64,000 bases of DNA from Cloeon dipterum (lineage: Eukaryota > Arthropoda > Insecta > Ephemeroptera > Baetidae). The DNA lies in assembly GCF_949628265.1 (NCBI RefSeq), contig NC_088786.1:11966001-12030000 (forward strand), given 5' to 3'. A model generated the notes under the pieces. The model had not been told where the DNA came from. It did not search any database and saw nothing but the letters and a program-made list of their open reading frames with translations. The position numbers and the translations under genes are program-made. This document shows, one piece after another, positions 1 through 12,436 of the stretch; the first letter of the stretch is position 1, and each line of letters starts with the position of its first letter.

Positions 1-1600
1 TCCAGGTTCGTGCCACCGTAGATATAAACAATCTTTATTTCGCCTCCACAAACGAGCCGAGTGGTCAAAGATTCGTATAGTAATCAACGGCGGCGGCTTA
101 CCCGTGGGGGCGGTGACGTCAAAGGGTCGAGAGGGTGTGCATGCAGCAGGAATGCGCGAATTGCACGCGACATCCGCCGGCAGGTCACGGCGTTTGTTTT
201 GCTGGCCCCATTATCGTGCAGATCACGAAACGAGACTCCCTGCGAGACGGTCCGTTGCCTCTTCCTTTCATGCTGCATCATTGTGCAATCTTTTCTGCAT
301 CGATATCAAACACGTTTTTAGGCCAAACAATTTAATCTGATCGTCATTCGATATTTTGCGAAAAATGCTTTTTGAAAAAAATTATTGAATAAACATAATC
401 AAAATCAGGATGGATGACGATAGTAAATGAGTTAAAGATAACAATTTTATCACACGCTCTCGTACTAGACGGCAGTTGTTTCGGTCCCATAGGCCTCATC
501 AGCAGTACTGTACGCGCAAAACAAAATCCATACTGCAGAGGCGTCTAATTCTCTGGTCATTGAAAACGATTGCCTGCACTTATTTTCGAGCGCAAATTAA
601 ATTTTGCCGTTCTGTAAATGCTGCCCCTCGCCCTACTTACGACACGTCTCCCTGAAACGAACATTCACAATCTCCAAAGGTTCCTATTTCAGAGGGAAAT
701 TCAACTTCACAACAGGAAAAATAGTTTAGTATAACTGAAATGAAGGCTGTGGGCTGTAACCCAATTAAAGAAGGCCTTGTATTGAAAGTCATTAACATTT
801 GAGAAACATTTATACTAAAATATTTTCCAACGTTTCCTACTCTGTTCTGTTTTCAGCGCAATAGAATTTAAAGGATAAGAATGTTCTGATTTGTTTTTCC
901 TATTGTTTTTTTTTTTTAACACAGATGGCTGACAAATACTTCTTTGCTAACTAATGGCTCAAACCATTAGTTTTTATCACTATGCAAACGTTATTTATAT
1001 TACATCCATTTTCTTGTCAGTTTCATGGAAGGAAGGCACTACATTTTCGTTAGAGGATTAACGAGAAAATATTTTTCTGACATTGACTGTATTGTAGGAC
1101 TCTTGCCAATTTTCCAACATAAGCTCGCTCTTTCCAGAGGAAATGAATTGAACCATAAATTGCTTTATGTGGTACTCGCACCACAAAGGCTTAATCTTTA
1201 TTTATATAGGCATTTATCTGCGCCTTCACATTTTTTATTCGAATTTCATGCCTCAATACGTCATTTCTTCACACTTTTCGGATGCAAGAAAGGAAGGGCA
1301 ATTACTTAAAAACTACTATCGTTGAGCTTAAAATATAGATCTCTTTTGTCAAAAAATTAATAGCCGAGCTTGAATGCCAAAAAAATCAAATGCCACATTA
1401 ACATGATGATTTAAATAAAACGGCATTTATTTTTATCCAAATAAATCAAACCAAAATTTCCAGGCAATTTTTTTATCATTTGGGGTCATCTATTGTCGCA
1501 TTTCATTCTCAAGAGAGTCTTGGCAGTTACATCAAAATCCCATTTGAACCTCTCAATATTGTTCAATGACGTGGGTCGTTTGGCAATATTTGGTGCTGAG
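1..1600. other. 5' flank of the AREL1 gene, no gene recognised
   Basis: No open frame here resembles a protein family and none is flanked by usable splice sites. A perfect palindromic CRE-type octamer (TGACGTCA) lies at 114-121 in a locally GC-rich patch, which might belong to the promoter of a gene to the left of the window. The remainder to about 1500 is AT-rich spacer that gives way to the GC-rich leader of the AREL1 gene. Confidence 0.5.
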
Positions 1601-2003
1601 CATTGTGTTCCGGGTGGAGATGGTGGCAGCGGTCTTGGCCGTCGTCGGCAGGGCGCAAGATTGGCAGCGGCGGCTGCGCCCCGGGCGGCGCGGCCTGTGC
1701 GGGGCAGCGAGGGAGAAAGAGAGCGACAAAGCGGGCAGTTGGTGCTGAGCGTGCGTGCGAGACACCGCCGCCGACTTCTCCGTCCGCGTCCGTCCGATCG
1801 AGCGAGCGAGAGCAGCCGCCGCCCGCCCGTCCGTCCGGCCGTCGGCCGCACGCATGGCGGCCGCCAGGGGCAGCGTTGTGCTCCGGTGATGCTGGCCGCC
1901 GAGTCGCCCGCCGCCCCCTCCCCGCTCCTTCTTCTCGATCCTTCCGCTCACGCCGAACCCCCTGGACCCCTCCAAACCCCACCGACCCCCCAGCTCCTGC
2001 GCC
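1600..2003 (+). promoter_or_regulatory. GC-rich 5' leader/promoter region of AREL1
   Basis: GC content rises sharply between about 1610 and 2003, in contrast to AT-rich sequence on both sides, as expected for the first exon and core promoter of a broadly expressed gene. It holds a short upstream ORF (ATG at 1854, stop at 1887-1889, 11 codons) and a further ATG at 1889 in a frame that does not continue into the main ORF. The transcription start is not visible, so the left edge is approximate. Confidence 0.45.
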
Positions 2004-5000
2004 ATGCACGCCTCCACTTCTTCCTCAGGTATATATACTGCGCGATTCAAATGCCGCGCTTTTTTATCCTGGTGGACACACGTCGTTTTGGGAAAAAGAT
2101 GATTGATGAATTTTGCAGATCTGGTATAAAAAAATCGCGCTTAGCAAAAAAAAGGATCTGATCCCTTGCCAATGTAATCTTTGAACTCTGGATTTTTTTT
2201 CATAGGCTTTTGAAGAAGTAAAAATTCAAAAATATTTGCTCAAAAGTAAACGCACATTCAAAAATGGAATAATTCAGATTCCACTTAAAACAGGGAGACT
2301 CGAATCTAGACTCGGATTTATTACTCAACACTTGATACCATTCTGTTTTTCTCCCTGAACATAAATTATTAATATTAGAAGAAATTCATTTATGTGAGGG
2401 TGCATGTTGACGTAATTAAGAAACGGACTTCTTCGTTGCAAACAGTCGCGGTCGCGGTTTCGGCTACTTCTGCATTCGAATTCATCTTGCAAAAAATTAC
2501 ATCACGTCAGTTCATAAATTTCTGATGTATAAAATGCTCAATGAAACTTTTTATCCTATAAAAATCCCCCTGAAGTGCTGCAACTGCGGCCGAGATAGAT
2601 GAATCCGTCTGTTTGCAACAAGGAGAAATTTCATAATCTCAATCACACCAACATTAATACTTCCTGCTTACAAGTAGCTCACCATGCAAATCAGTCATCA
2701 AAACAATCACTTGATTTGCTCTTCGGAACCTATAAACTGGAAAGGAAAATAACCTAACATAGCCATTTCCTGCGAACAATATTTTGCCCACGAAAATATT
2801 AATTTCCTAAGAATTCCTTTTTGTTTCGTGTATTCCCCAATCAGTTGGCATTAATGGAAGAAACACTCAAAGGGATTAAAAATGCATTTTTCAAGGAATC
2901 GAGCTTGCGGCGAACGCGAGTTTTACAAGGCACCAAACGTGATGCAGAATTCAACAATTCGGCTCGTGTAGAATTCAGCTTTGGCAAATAACACATGAGA
3001 TTTTCCTTGCGGCGGTGCGTGCTGGAAATTGGCCTCCAACAAGAGCCACCAGGGCTCGTCTGTTCTTGCTTTTCCCCGAGACGCGATATATTATTTAAAT
3101 AGCGTGCGCGTCCCGATTCGTGACGAGAATGTATAAAAGTTTCTGCCGCCGCTCGCCACACCCTTTGCGTTTTCACGATATGCGTGCTATTCTGTCCGCG
3201 GCAGGTATCTCGACGCTGGTGAGCTGCGCGCAGCTGGAGCAGCTGCCCGATCTGCCGAGCGAAGATCAAGAAAGGGTGCGTCGAGCCGCGCGCGTTCTCC
3301 AACAGCGGCTCATCCTCAAGCAATGGCTCACGCACCACAACCTCGCCCAACACTACCAAAGGTATGTTATTCTATAGGGTAAAATTATTAAAGGTAATTG
3401 TGGGTTTTATGTTCGTAATTTCCCCTTTTTATAGTGCTTGCAGAAACTCACTTCGTTTTGCGTCAAAAACGCGTTCAGTATCTACATCCAGTCAATTTTG
3501 AAGCAATTATACACATATGACGTACACACAAATAAAAAATTAACATGAGTTATGACATCGTCTGATTATATGTCAAATTCACACGTTTTAACAAAAAATA
3601 TTATTTACTCATCGGTGCTTCTATTTCAGAATCACATATTGCCAATTTTTATTTTCTTATTGTGCTAGCTATATTTTAAGTGAGCAAACGTGTTTTTAAC
3701 AGGCTAGCGCAGCTGGAGGTGTCCGCCCTGGAAGACGTTTACTGGCTGGAGGACGTGAGGGCAAGGCCCGCGTTGGGCAAAGACTTCACGTCATGGACCA
3801 CTGCCAGACAAGCGCTACCCACTTCCAAAGAGCAGCTCGAAGCGCTGAAGGAAGAGCTCTGGACAGAAGTCGTCAAGACAGACGCTCACACGTTCTGGAG
3901 CTGGGGTTAGAATCCATTTATTCAATACCGTTGTGAGCCGCGATAAAAAATTCTGCAGTAATGCAATTTTTCTCCAGCAAGATCTCTTTTGCATGCCTTG
4001 GTTGTAAGCTAGCAATTTTCCAGGTGGAATGATGGTAGTCTCGCTGAGCGTGGCTGGCCTGGTGACGCTGGCCGCCATGACGCAGCCAGCGTTGGCGCCC
4101 GAGGCCAAGCACACCCTGCTGCAGTATGTGACCGGCAAGTACCTACTACCTGGCAACTGCAGGGTCACCTTCGAGTGGGACGAGCCGCAGGTGGTTGGTG
4201 AAACCATGGCCTTCACCGTCAGGGTAAGCAAACCCGGTTGCCAAATCTTGCAGGATTTAAGCTGCTCAAAATTTATAAATTATGGGAAAGTTGACAAAGG
4301 CAAAAATATTATCTTTTTGTGTAGTTCTATCAACGCAATGGACAGCCGTATCCAATCTGCGATACAGACAACCTGTTTGTTGAGGTGGCCCAAGGAAACC
4401 GAAGAGTGGCTGCCGTGACACAGCTCGGCGGCGCTGATCCTAGCCAGGCGAACGTGGCTGTTGTGAAATTCACCGTGCGTCATTCGGGCCAGTACCGCGT
4501 GTCGGTGCTCATTGGAAATTGCCACGTCAAAGGCAGTCCTTTCCTCAAGTGCTTTTTACCAGGTACTGCAGCGGCCAAATATAAAACTTCCCCTCATTTC
4601 TCCCACTCGAGCGTGATTCTCTGCCATCAAATACAATGTCGTGCAGAAAACAACACCTCTGTTGTTGATGGATTATTTTGTCTCCATTATCTGTATTAAG
4701 ATAATCAAATAGAAGAACTCATCATTTTGAAAGGGATAGTTTTCATAAGAGAAAAAATTTCTAACGAGATAAATTGCCACTTTGTGCAAACGATATGATG
4801 GTCCTTCTCATTTTTCAATATTTTATTTGGTCTCCATAATTGAATCCAATATCTGCACTCGTTGCATGCATTAGGTCCACCTGATCCCAGCAAAACGATC
4901 TTTGTGCGGCACAGCTCAACCGTAGTGTGCACCGCAGATGTGCCTCATGTGCTCACCATAGAGCCACGCGACGAGTTCAACAACATCTGCATGTTCTTGC

Positions 5001-7778
5001 CTGGAGAAGACCCCACAGATGGCTATTCAGTCCACATTGCAGAGGTCAGTGGATCAAAAAGAATAAATACCATGTGCTCTGATAGTTTGATAGTTTTCTG
5101 GATTGGCATAAAATGTAAAAGATATAAGCATTATTATTTTTTCCTTTTTTAGATTGGCTGCAACAAGGCTTTGCCTGAGAACGCTCGGCTTGAATATGAC
5201 ACTTCCAGTCAGAGGATATGCCTTCAGGTTTTGTTTCCTGCTGAAGGATGCTTCCATGCCTCTGTTGCCTACAATGGAGTGGTTTTGAACAATGGCGACT
5301 TTGATATCATTGTGCTAAACAGTCAGTACATCGAAATGTCATAAATTTTCTGGCTAAACCTTACTTTCTGCTTCAGAAGCCGACGCTTCTTTTGTGAACA
5401 AGAACATGGCCACCAAGAATCACAATATTACTTATGAGGCGCGGCTGATTAGCGTACAGGGGGAAAAGCTGACTAAACCGAAGAAGGTGTACTGTTATGT
5501 GTCTCCAAAACAACTGACCATCAAGGAGTTGATTCTCAAATTCATACCAAAGAGACTGGTCACCTTCAGGCTGTGTCCATCCACAAAAGTGAGTTGATCT
5601 AAACCGGCTGGCTGTAGACCTAATGTTTCTCATTTGTGCAGTTTACTTTCCTGAGCAACAACAACCAACTGAACCAGCCTTCATTCATCGTAGACGATGG
5701 TTGCCAGCCAAAAGTGGAGCTAGTCACTAGAGACAGGAACGTGCTAGCAGCCACTTTCACTCATTTCTTGCTCAAGAACATTGGCGGTTCCGAGACGTTC
5801 AAAGACAAGCAGGACTTTTTCTACCACGAAGTCAGAAAGTTCCACCAAAAGCATTACCACGACAAGCTTCCAATGAAAATAAACAGAGAAAAGCTGTTAG
5901 AATCGGTAAATAGTATTTTCATAATTTTGACCTTTTTAATTATCAACTCTAAATGGAGTAGAGATCATGATCGGTTAAATTTGTATGCAAATTATTTGAA
6001 AACGGAGCAAAATCTACAACACGTTTTTATCTTGAGAGTTGTTAAAATGTCAAGAGCGAAAATATACAAGTTAAATAAAATGCAATCTTGCCGTTATTAA
6101 ATTTGTATGCTTCTGAAACATTTGTTGATTTTTGCCAATAGCTTTCATGCCAAAATATTTAAATACATTTCAAAACATTTATTCATGCCTTTGCAAACAA
6201 TTTTTATACACGTAAAAAAATTAATTTCAATCTCTTTTCAAGTCGATGAAGGCGACCAAAGGTTTCTCTGTGGCTGACTGGTGCCGCAACTTTGAGCTGA
6301 CCTTCCAGGGTGAGCAGGGCCTTGACTGGGGCGGCGTGCGCAGAGAGTGGTTTGAGCTGACATGCGCCTCTTTGTTTGACGCCAAGAACCTAATCTTCTG
6401 CGGCTTCTCAGACAACCACCAGGCGCTGGTGCATCCAAACCACCAGCGGCCGGCACATGTCAAGCTTAAGTGCTATGAATTTGCCGGCCGACTGGTCGGC
6501 AAATGTCTGTACGAGTCAGCATTGGGCGGCTCCTACCGCCAGTTGGTGCGCGCCAGGTTCACCAGATCATTCCTTGCTCAAATCATTGGTCTCAGAGTCC
6601 ACTACAAGGTCAGTTTTTTAGCCCAGCTTCAACGACACGTGGACTTAAAAAATTTTGTATTTCAGTATTTTGAACAGGATGACCCTGACTTGTACCTGTC
6701 CAAGGTGAAGTACGTACTGGAAAATGATGTTGATGATATGGACATGTACTTTTATGAGGAGGAATACGACCGCTTTGGCCAACTTATCAAGGTTTGACCC
6801 TCCAGGGAAATTCTGGATATTTAAGGCTAACGATTTTATTCAGGTTGCAGAGTTAGTGCCAGGGGGGACCAAGATTCGCGTGACGAACGCGACCAAACAC
6901 CAGTACCTGGACGCGTTGGCTCAGTACAGGCTGGCCAACAATGTCAAAGAGGAGATGGAGGCTTTCCTCAAGGGCCTAAACGAGCTCATCCCAGACAACC
7001 TGCTCAGCATTTTTGACGAGAACGAATTAGAGGTACAATTTGCTATGCTTGATGATGTTCCTTCTTTTAATATCTGTCAAGTCAATTGACAAATTATTTG
7101 AAATCAGTGCTCCTCCCCGTTTTTACTCCTTTTTTAATCTACCAAAAAAATGGGATTGTAGCTTTTACTGTGTGGTACTGGCGAGTACAGCATCGCAGAC
7201 TTCAGGGCGCATCACATTATAAACGGCAACACTCCAGAATTCAGGCGCATCCTCGGCTGGTTCTGGACTGCTGTGGCCAATTTTACGCAAGAGGAGATGG
7301 CTCGTCTGCTGCAGTTCACCACTGGCTGCTCGCAGCTGCCTCCTGGTGGTTTTGCAGAGCTCAGCCCCCGCTTTCAGATCACTGCGGCGCCAACATTTGG
7401 GAACCTGCCCACCGCCCATACCTGGTTAGTACCTCCATTCTTATATATTTATTCACCTTTCATTTTTAAATGCATGTTCTCTAAGTCACCTATTAGAAAT
7501 TAACCTCTTTTAATATATTTTTGGTTCAAAATAGGTTGAGTTTTTGTCACTGATAAAATTCGTGTGGCATTTTTTGCGTTATCAACAGTATTATTATTTA
7601 CCCATCACTCTCATTTTATCGTAAAACAACTGCATTAGGATGTTTTTTTGAAAAACCATAAAAACTGCTTTGCAGTTTCAACCAACTCTGCCTGCCAGAC
7701 TATGAGAGCTACGAACAATTTGAAAAGGCGCTGCTGCTGGCCATCAGCGAAGGCACTGAGGGTTTCGGAATGATCTGA
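2004..7778 (+). CDS. AREL1: AREL1-type HECT-domain E3 ubiquitin-protein ligase
   Basis: This encodes a membrane-associated HECT E3 that passes ubiquitin from an E2 through a catalytic cysteine; the mammalian relative targets pro-apoptotic IAP antagonists. Coding exons: 2004-2028, 3205-3361, 3703-3905, 4024-4223, 4325-4562, 4875-5044, 5153-5321, 5377-5588, 5642-5905, 6243-6608, 6666-6791, 6844-7032, 7162-7424, 7676-7778; they join to 894 codons plus TGA. In order: a helical, possibly SAM-like region (about 20-125), one hydrophobic segment (about 131-148), an immunoglobulin-like filamin repeat (about 175-270), a conserved linker with the motif KKVYCYVSPKQ, and a HECT domain from about 547 to the end. 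The catalytic Cys861 lies in T-C-F-N-Q-L, 33 residues from the C terminus as in human AREL1, and its codon is split by the last intron. The start is the first ATG that splices in frame; the 25-nt first coding exon is the weakest part. The N-terminal extension is longer than in the human protein. Confidence 0.93.
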
Positions 7779-8202
7779 GCAACGGTTATCTCAAACTTCC
7801 AGCTACATTTTTATCCTACAAGCACCAAACCAGGATAAGGGGTTGGATTAAATTTGCAAATAAGAAATGTTTACCTTTTTAAACCCTTTCCAGGCTAACC
7901 CGTTTGTTGGGTTTCCTCATTAGTCGCTACTTTTAAAAGTCTATTTGCCGTGTCGGATTAACTTTTTGACTATAAATTATATAACTTCCTCCCTCTTGAA
8001 TATCATTGTCATATTGTCGCTTTACGAAAATCTCACTTCATACTCTCGCAATGTTAATTGTCACTCTCAACCACAATTTTTATGCCTGATTTATAGACTG
8101 AGAAGGGAAATAATTAGTGTCCTTTGCCTGTTGGATCATGCTATTCGCAAACATGGCATTTTTTCTCCTTAGTATGTTTCTAAGATTCCGCAACATTTAG
8201 CC

Positions 8203-8208
8203 AATAAA
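8203..8208 (+). terminator. Likely poly(A) signal of AREL1
   Basis: An AATAAA hexamer lies about 425 bases after the AREL1 stop codon on the same strand. It is the first canonical signal downstream. Use of a later site cannot be excluded because the convergent neighbour ends only near 9220. Confidence 0.45.
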
Positions 8209-8209
8209 T

Positions 8210-9220
8210 CCATCCATTAAATTTTGCAACGATGACCTTTGAAATAGAAACTCGCTAGTTTGTACTTGTGTGAGGTGACTTTTGAGACGCAACCTTTCGG
8301 CATCTAATGGCCAAACCGTATTCAAATAATGAAACTTGAAATGGGCCCTTTTATTCTTGTGACAAGCAGAAAAAAAACAGTGCACTCTATGGTGCATGGC
8401 TGACGAATTAATATCAATGAGTAACCCAAAGTGTAAGTAAATTGAAGATTGATCTCTTTGCTTAGTCGTAACGAGAGTCAAATGGAAACTAAATATAAGT
8501 TGTTGTAACACAGAGAAGCTAAAATGTAAGGTTTCAGTGCTCTGCTTCGGAGCTTGTTTAGCTTGTGAGTATAGCTTGAACCACCATAGCAGGTTGCATG
8601 TCAAAATACTTAGCTTACATTTAATAAAATATATTGAAACGAACGTTTTGTAGTCATGCAAAGTTTTAAAAAGAGACGACAATAAAAGCAAAATGGAGAC
8701 AACTTGTGGACACAGTTTCCTGCCTAACAGGTTTTGCTCTGTTGATTGTTCTTTGTGGATAATGAGAAATCGATGAAAAAAATGTCTCCCCAACATCTGT
8801 GCGCGTCTCCCTGCCTGTTTTTCTCAGTTGTAACACACATTGTGAATGAAACGTCTTGACCTCTGTCTGTAGCCCTTGAGAAGAGCTACACCAATGATAG
8901 TTGGGACCATAATCATTGTTGAAATTTAACACAGTTTCCACTCGCTTGATCGATAAGTTTCAATTTTCATTTGGCATTATAATTCCATTGAATCTCACGC
9001 GCTGACGCAGCTTACAGCTAGCCAAAATTGAGAAATGTAGGCCGAGAAGGATTCTTTTAGAGCCAACTTTTAAGTGAACTGTAGTGATCTTATGATGTAA
9101 TAACGCAATTGACAGTTGTTTGTGGATTGCCAAATTTATAGTGATTACGATTAATATAACAAATAGTAGTTATGTTATATTTTGTGAATTAAAACAGCGA
9201 TTGTATTTGTAAACAAATGT
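8210..9220. other. Convergent intergenic region between AREL1 and the NEMO-like gene
   Basis: About 1 kb of AT-rich sequence between two convergent transcription units. The long minus-strand open frame here (8197-8796) has no family resemblance and no splice context. I see no RNA gene or repeat. Confidence 0.5.
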
Positions 9221-9226
9221 TTTATT
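9221..9226 (-). terminator. Poly(A) signal of the diverged NEMO/optineurin-like gene
   Basis: Reading the minus strand, AATAAA occurs about 95 bases after the stop codon at 9321, which implies a short 3' UTR. Confidence 0.6.
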
Positions 9227-9320
9227 GCCCCATCGCCAAGAAAAAGTATTCGTTTTAATTAATTAATGAAAATGAAAACCATTATAATATTATTGCAAAT
9301 TAACATGAAAAAAATCAACA

Positions 9321-12300
9321 TCACGCAATAGAATCGTAGTCGTCACCAACAAAATTGTAGCAGTTATCAACGTGGTCTTGCAAATCACATTGGAGGAAAG
9401 AAACAAAACACATTGGGCATTCAACAATCAACTCATCCTGCAAAATATTCTACATTGAATTAACACGTCAACTGAAAAAAATTTACTTTCACACAAATCT
9501 CTCATTACCTGTGGCAGTTGTTGTCTGACAATATCTTCAAGTAGCTGTTGTTGGATACCCATTTCCATATCGTTTTCCTCTTCATTGACCTGAGCGATTT
9601 CCATGTTTGGATTTATTCTCCTTGGCTAAAATTTTGGTAGTTAATAATAAATATTTATTTTTTTGTGAATGCGCGGGTAGTACCACTGGCACTGGATGGT
9701 TATTGTCTCTGCTCAATGGAACTTCCTGGGCATCTTCGTAAACCTAGTGCATTTTTATACAATTTTCTATCATTTAAAGTTAGATGATTATTTACCTCTG
9801 GGTCCCCATTTTCTTCTTGACTGACACGAGCGCTAAAAAATTGTTCCTCAGCAATTACTTGAAGGAGGTGCAGCACATCATGGTTGTTTTCCTGATTTCT
9901 GCAGAAATAGTATTATTAATAATGTTAATATCTCCCCAAAAATACAGCACATCGAATCCGGTACGCCTTGCTTCAGCAAAGTGTCAGCTTCTTCAATCAG
10001 GCACTGATGTTCTGTCATGACGGCTCTCAATTTTTCTTCAAGCGCCTCCTTATTGCTCACTCCTGTGTTCTTGTCTAGTTCAGCCCTGTAGGCCTCGACC
10101 TTTAAGCCACACCATATCTGAAACATATTATAATCATAATAAAATAGCATTAAAACCAGCACAAACATATATATCATACCTGTTTCTCAAGGGTTCCGAC
10201 GCGCATCTCTTCTTGTTCTATCTTTTTCTCCGCATCATTTAATTTCAATTTTAGCTGGAAAAAGTGTTGTTTTTAAACATGAGCAAAATAATTTATAAAT
10301 CTTATTTTGTACTTCTTGTATGGTTGCTTCCATTTGTTTCAGCACAGAGCTCCCTTTCTGCTCAGTCTTTTCTCTAGATGCCAACAGCCCTGTCAGCTTT
10401 GCGTTTTCGTTCTCTGCGTCGGTCAATTTACTCTTTTCAAGAGTCAATGAAGTGTCCTTTTCCTCCAGATTTTTCTGCATCTATTTTGTTTTCAAATTTG
10501 CATCTTGTTTAGCATTTACTAAAAATTTAAATGTTACTTCATTGATGGAATCATGCAGAATTTTCATTTCCTCGTCTTTGTGCTGCATGCTTCTTGTTTT
10601 ATCATCAAGCTCCATTTTCTTCTGCTTATTTTTTTCAACCAGCTGCAGAAGTATTTTTTACTAAACCACTTAAATTTTATAGTTATAATAACAAGGACAA
10701 GTTCGTTTAATTCTCACTCTGCTATAAAATATGCACCTAAATATTATATTAGTTCTCTTACTTGACTGACAAGTTCTTTCTCTAGTATTTTCTGTTGGCT
10801 GAGGTTGAACTCAAGTCCCTCAACTTGGCTCATCAGCTATAGAAAAAATCAGAAGTTTTTTTAAATAGATAATTGGAATATTTTTTTGAAGATTTTACTT
10901 TCAATTTGTCCGACTCCAATTCTTGAATTTTTTCACTCTCCCTGTCCAACTGCTGGTTGAACTTAGACTCTGCCTCAGATAATTTTTGTTTTAATGTCTC
11001 GTCCTCTTGTGTCTTCTGTTGGTTGAGGTTTGACTCCAGTTCATCGACTTGGCTCATCAGCTAGGAAAAATCATACATAGGCTCATTAAATAAATAATTG
11101 GAATATTTTTTTTGAACATTTTACTTTCAATTTGTCCGACTCCAATTCTTGAATTTTTTCATTCTCCTTGACCATCTGCTGGTTGAACTTAGACTCTGCC
11201 TCAGACATATCTTTTTTCAATATCTCCAGCTGCATGAGCATTATGTAAAAATAATATTTTGCTTAGCTTGATACTTTCCCCCAAATGTGTATTTTGTTTA
11301 CCTGGCTCAAGTCAGACCGAGCCGCAGACAGTTCGACCTCCAAAATTTCATTTTTGGCACAAAGCTGAAAGTCAATATATTTATTATATGTAGTTTTTTC
11401 ATGTTTTATTATTAATTTAATATATAATATAGTGATTTTATTTCCGCTACTTTTGATTGTTCCTGTCAGCCACCTGTTAATTCTTTAAATTTAATTTTTG
11501 CTTCAATGTGTCTCGTTTTCACTTTTCAACTGAAAAACAAATTATTAAACGATAGCTTTGAGACAAAAGGGATCAACATTTTCTATGCTGTGGAGAGATG
11601 TTAATGCCAATAATATATAAGCAGAAGAATTTATATAATTATCTTAATTTCAACTGAAATTTTCCTATATCCTATTTAACGAGAAGTCATCTATACTTCT
11701 TTGATGTTGGATTCCAGTCTGTCAACTTGTTCTTTCTCCTTGTTCTCCTGCTTGCTGATTTTTGCCTCTGCCTCAATCACTTCTCTTTTCAATGCCTCAT
11801 TTTCGCCCTTCAACTGTAAATTTTTCATGGTATTACTGTAAATAAATATTTTATCATTCATTTTTTTTATAATTTACATTCATCATCTCCTCGTTTATTC
11901 TTGTCCAATTCTGACCGTTCGCCTTGAATGCAGGGGCGAGTTCCTGGTAAGAATACTCTAGAAATTTTCTTTGATCCTCAAGGAGCTGCTGCATAGAGTC
12001 TGAAATTTGGCAATCTTTCTGATTAAAATCATAAAAATATAAGGATAGTATCGACACGGAATTTTTTTCTGGCTTCTATAATTCATCACCTCTCATTTTA
12101 ATATCTTTTTCCACGATGACCTTGTGGAGCTGCTCGCGAATCTCACTCCCGCCATGTCCCATCATTTCATCCATATCAATGAAGTCATCTAGGTGGTCAT
12201 AGTCGGGATCCTGACGGCAAGATAAATGCCATAATTATTTTCTCTCGTTCTCTTTTTTTTACTTTTGTCACAAATTTATTTCTAACCTCTTCTAAAATAC

Positions 12301-12436
12301 CAATGGAAGCTGAATCTTCGTTCTGGGAATCAGGAGGATACGAAGGGTATTGTTCATCAATGCCCACATCCTGATCGCTGTTGTTGCTGTCCATCATTCT
12401 CGATTCACTTTCTACAAATCCATTGATTTCCTCCAT
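9321..12436 (-). CDS. Diverged NEMO/optineurin (kenny)-family coiled-coil protein, tandem paralogue
   Basis: Predicted 608-aa, largely coiled-coil protein with a C-terminal CCHC zinc finger. Exons in transcript order: 12436-12287, 12210-12090, 11999-11878, 11813-11697, 11364-11302, 11229-11125, 11060-10899, 10836-10762, 10642-10538, 10480-10313, 10254-10180, 10117-9951, 9898-9796, 9743-9684, 9625-9509, 9437-9321. Nearly all introns are phase 0. The acidic N-terminal 90 residues differ from the neighbour. Heptad-rich exons fill residues 130-420. A UBAN-like segment (from about 427) starts V-E-A-Y but has E434-L435 where UBAN proteins have the ubiquitin-contacting Asp-Phe, plus a short insertion. 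The zinc finger is C577-x2-C580-x11-H592-x3-C596. The domain order and its place directly behind a canonical family member identify it as a tandem duplicate. Ubiquitin binding is doubtful and its function is unknown. The 9951 donor and some small exons are less certain. Confidence 0.75.
10780..11229 (-). repeat. Tandem exon-intron duplication inside the diverged NEMO-like gene
   Basis: Two copies of a roughly 225-bp unit are visible. Exons ending at 11125 and 10899 both encode SEAESKFNQQ and then EKIQELESDKLK with almost identical bases. The introns that follow match closely, including the donor GTAAAAT and the stretch read as ATATTCCAATTAT. The next exons (from 11060 and 10836) both begin LMSQV. 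Intron identity points to a recent duplication. Confidence 0.8.
11474..11529 (-). pseudogene. Degenerate coiled-coil exon in an intron of the diverged NEMO-like gene
   Basis: Between the exons at 11813-11697 and 11364-11302 lies a 56-base block with an acceptor (CAG at 11532-11530) and a donor-like GTGGCT. In the expected phase it reads LKSENETH and then a stop. Shifting frame restores LKQKL, which resembles the neighbouring exons' ETLKQKLSEAESK. Its length is not a multiple of three, so inclusion would break the frame. It looks like a decayed duplicate exon. Confidence 0.55.

Noticed and set aside
1493-2161. 222-codon + strand frame over the AREL1 leader
   Set aside because: It uses a different frame from the one that splices into exon 2, and is an Arg/Pro/Ala-rich shadow of the GC-rich leader.
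8197-8796. 199-codon open frame on the - strand near the end of AREL1
   Set aside because: It lies in AT-rich 3' flank, is rich in Phe/Leu/His as expected from AT-rich antisense, and has no recognisable domain.
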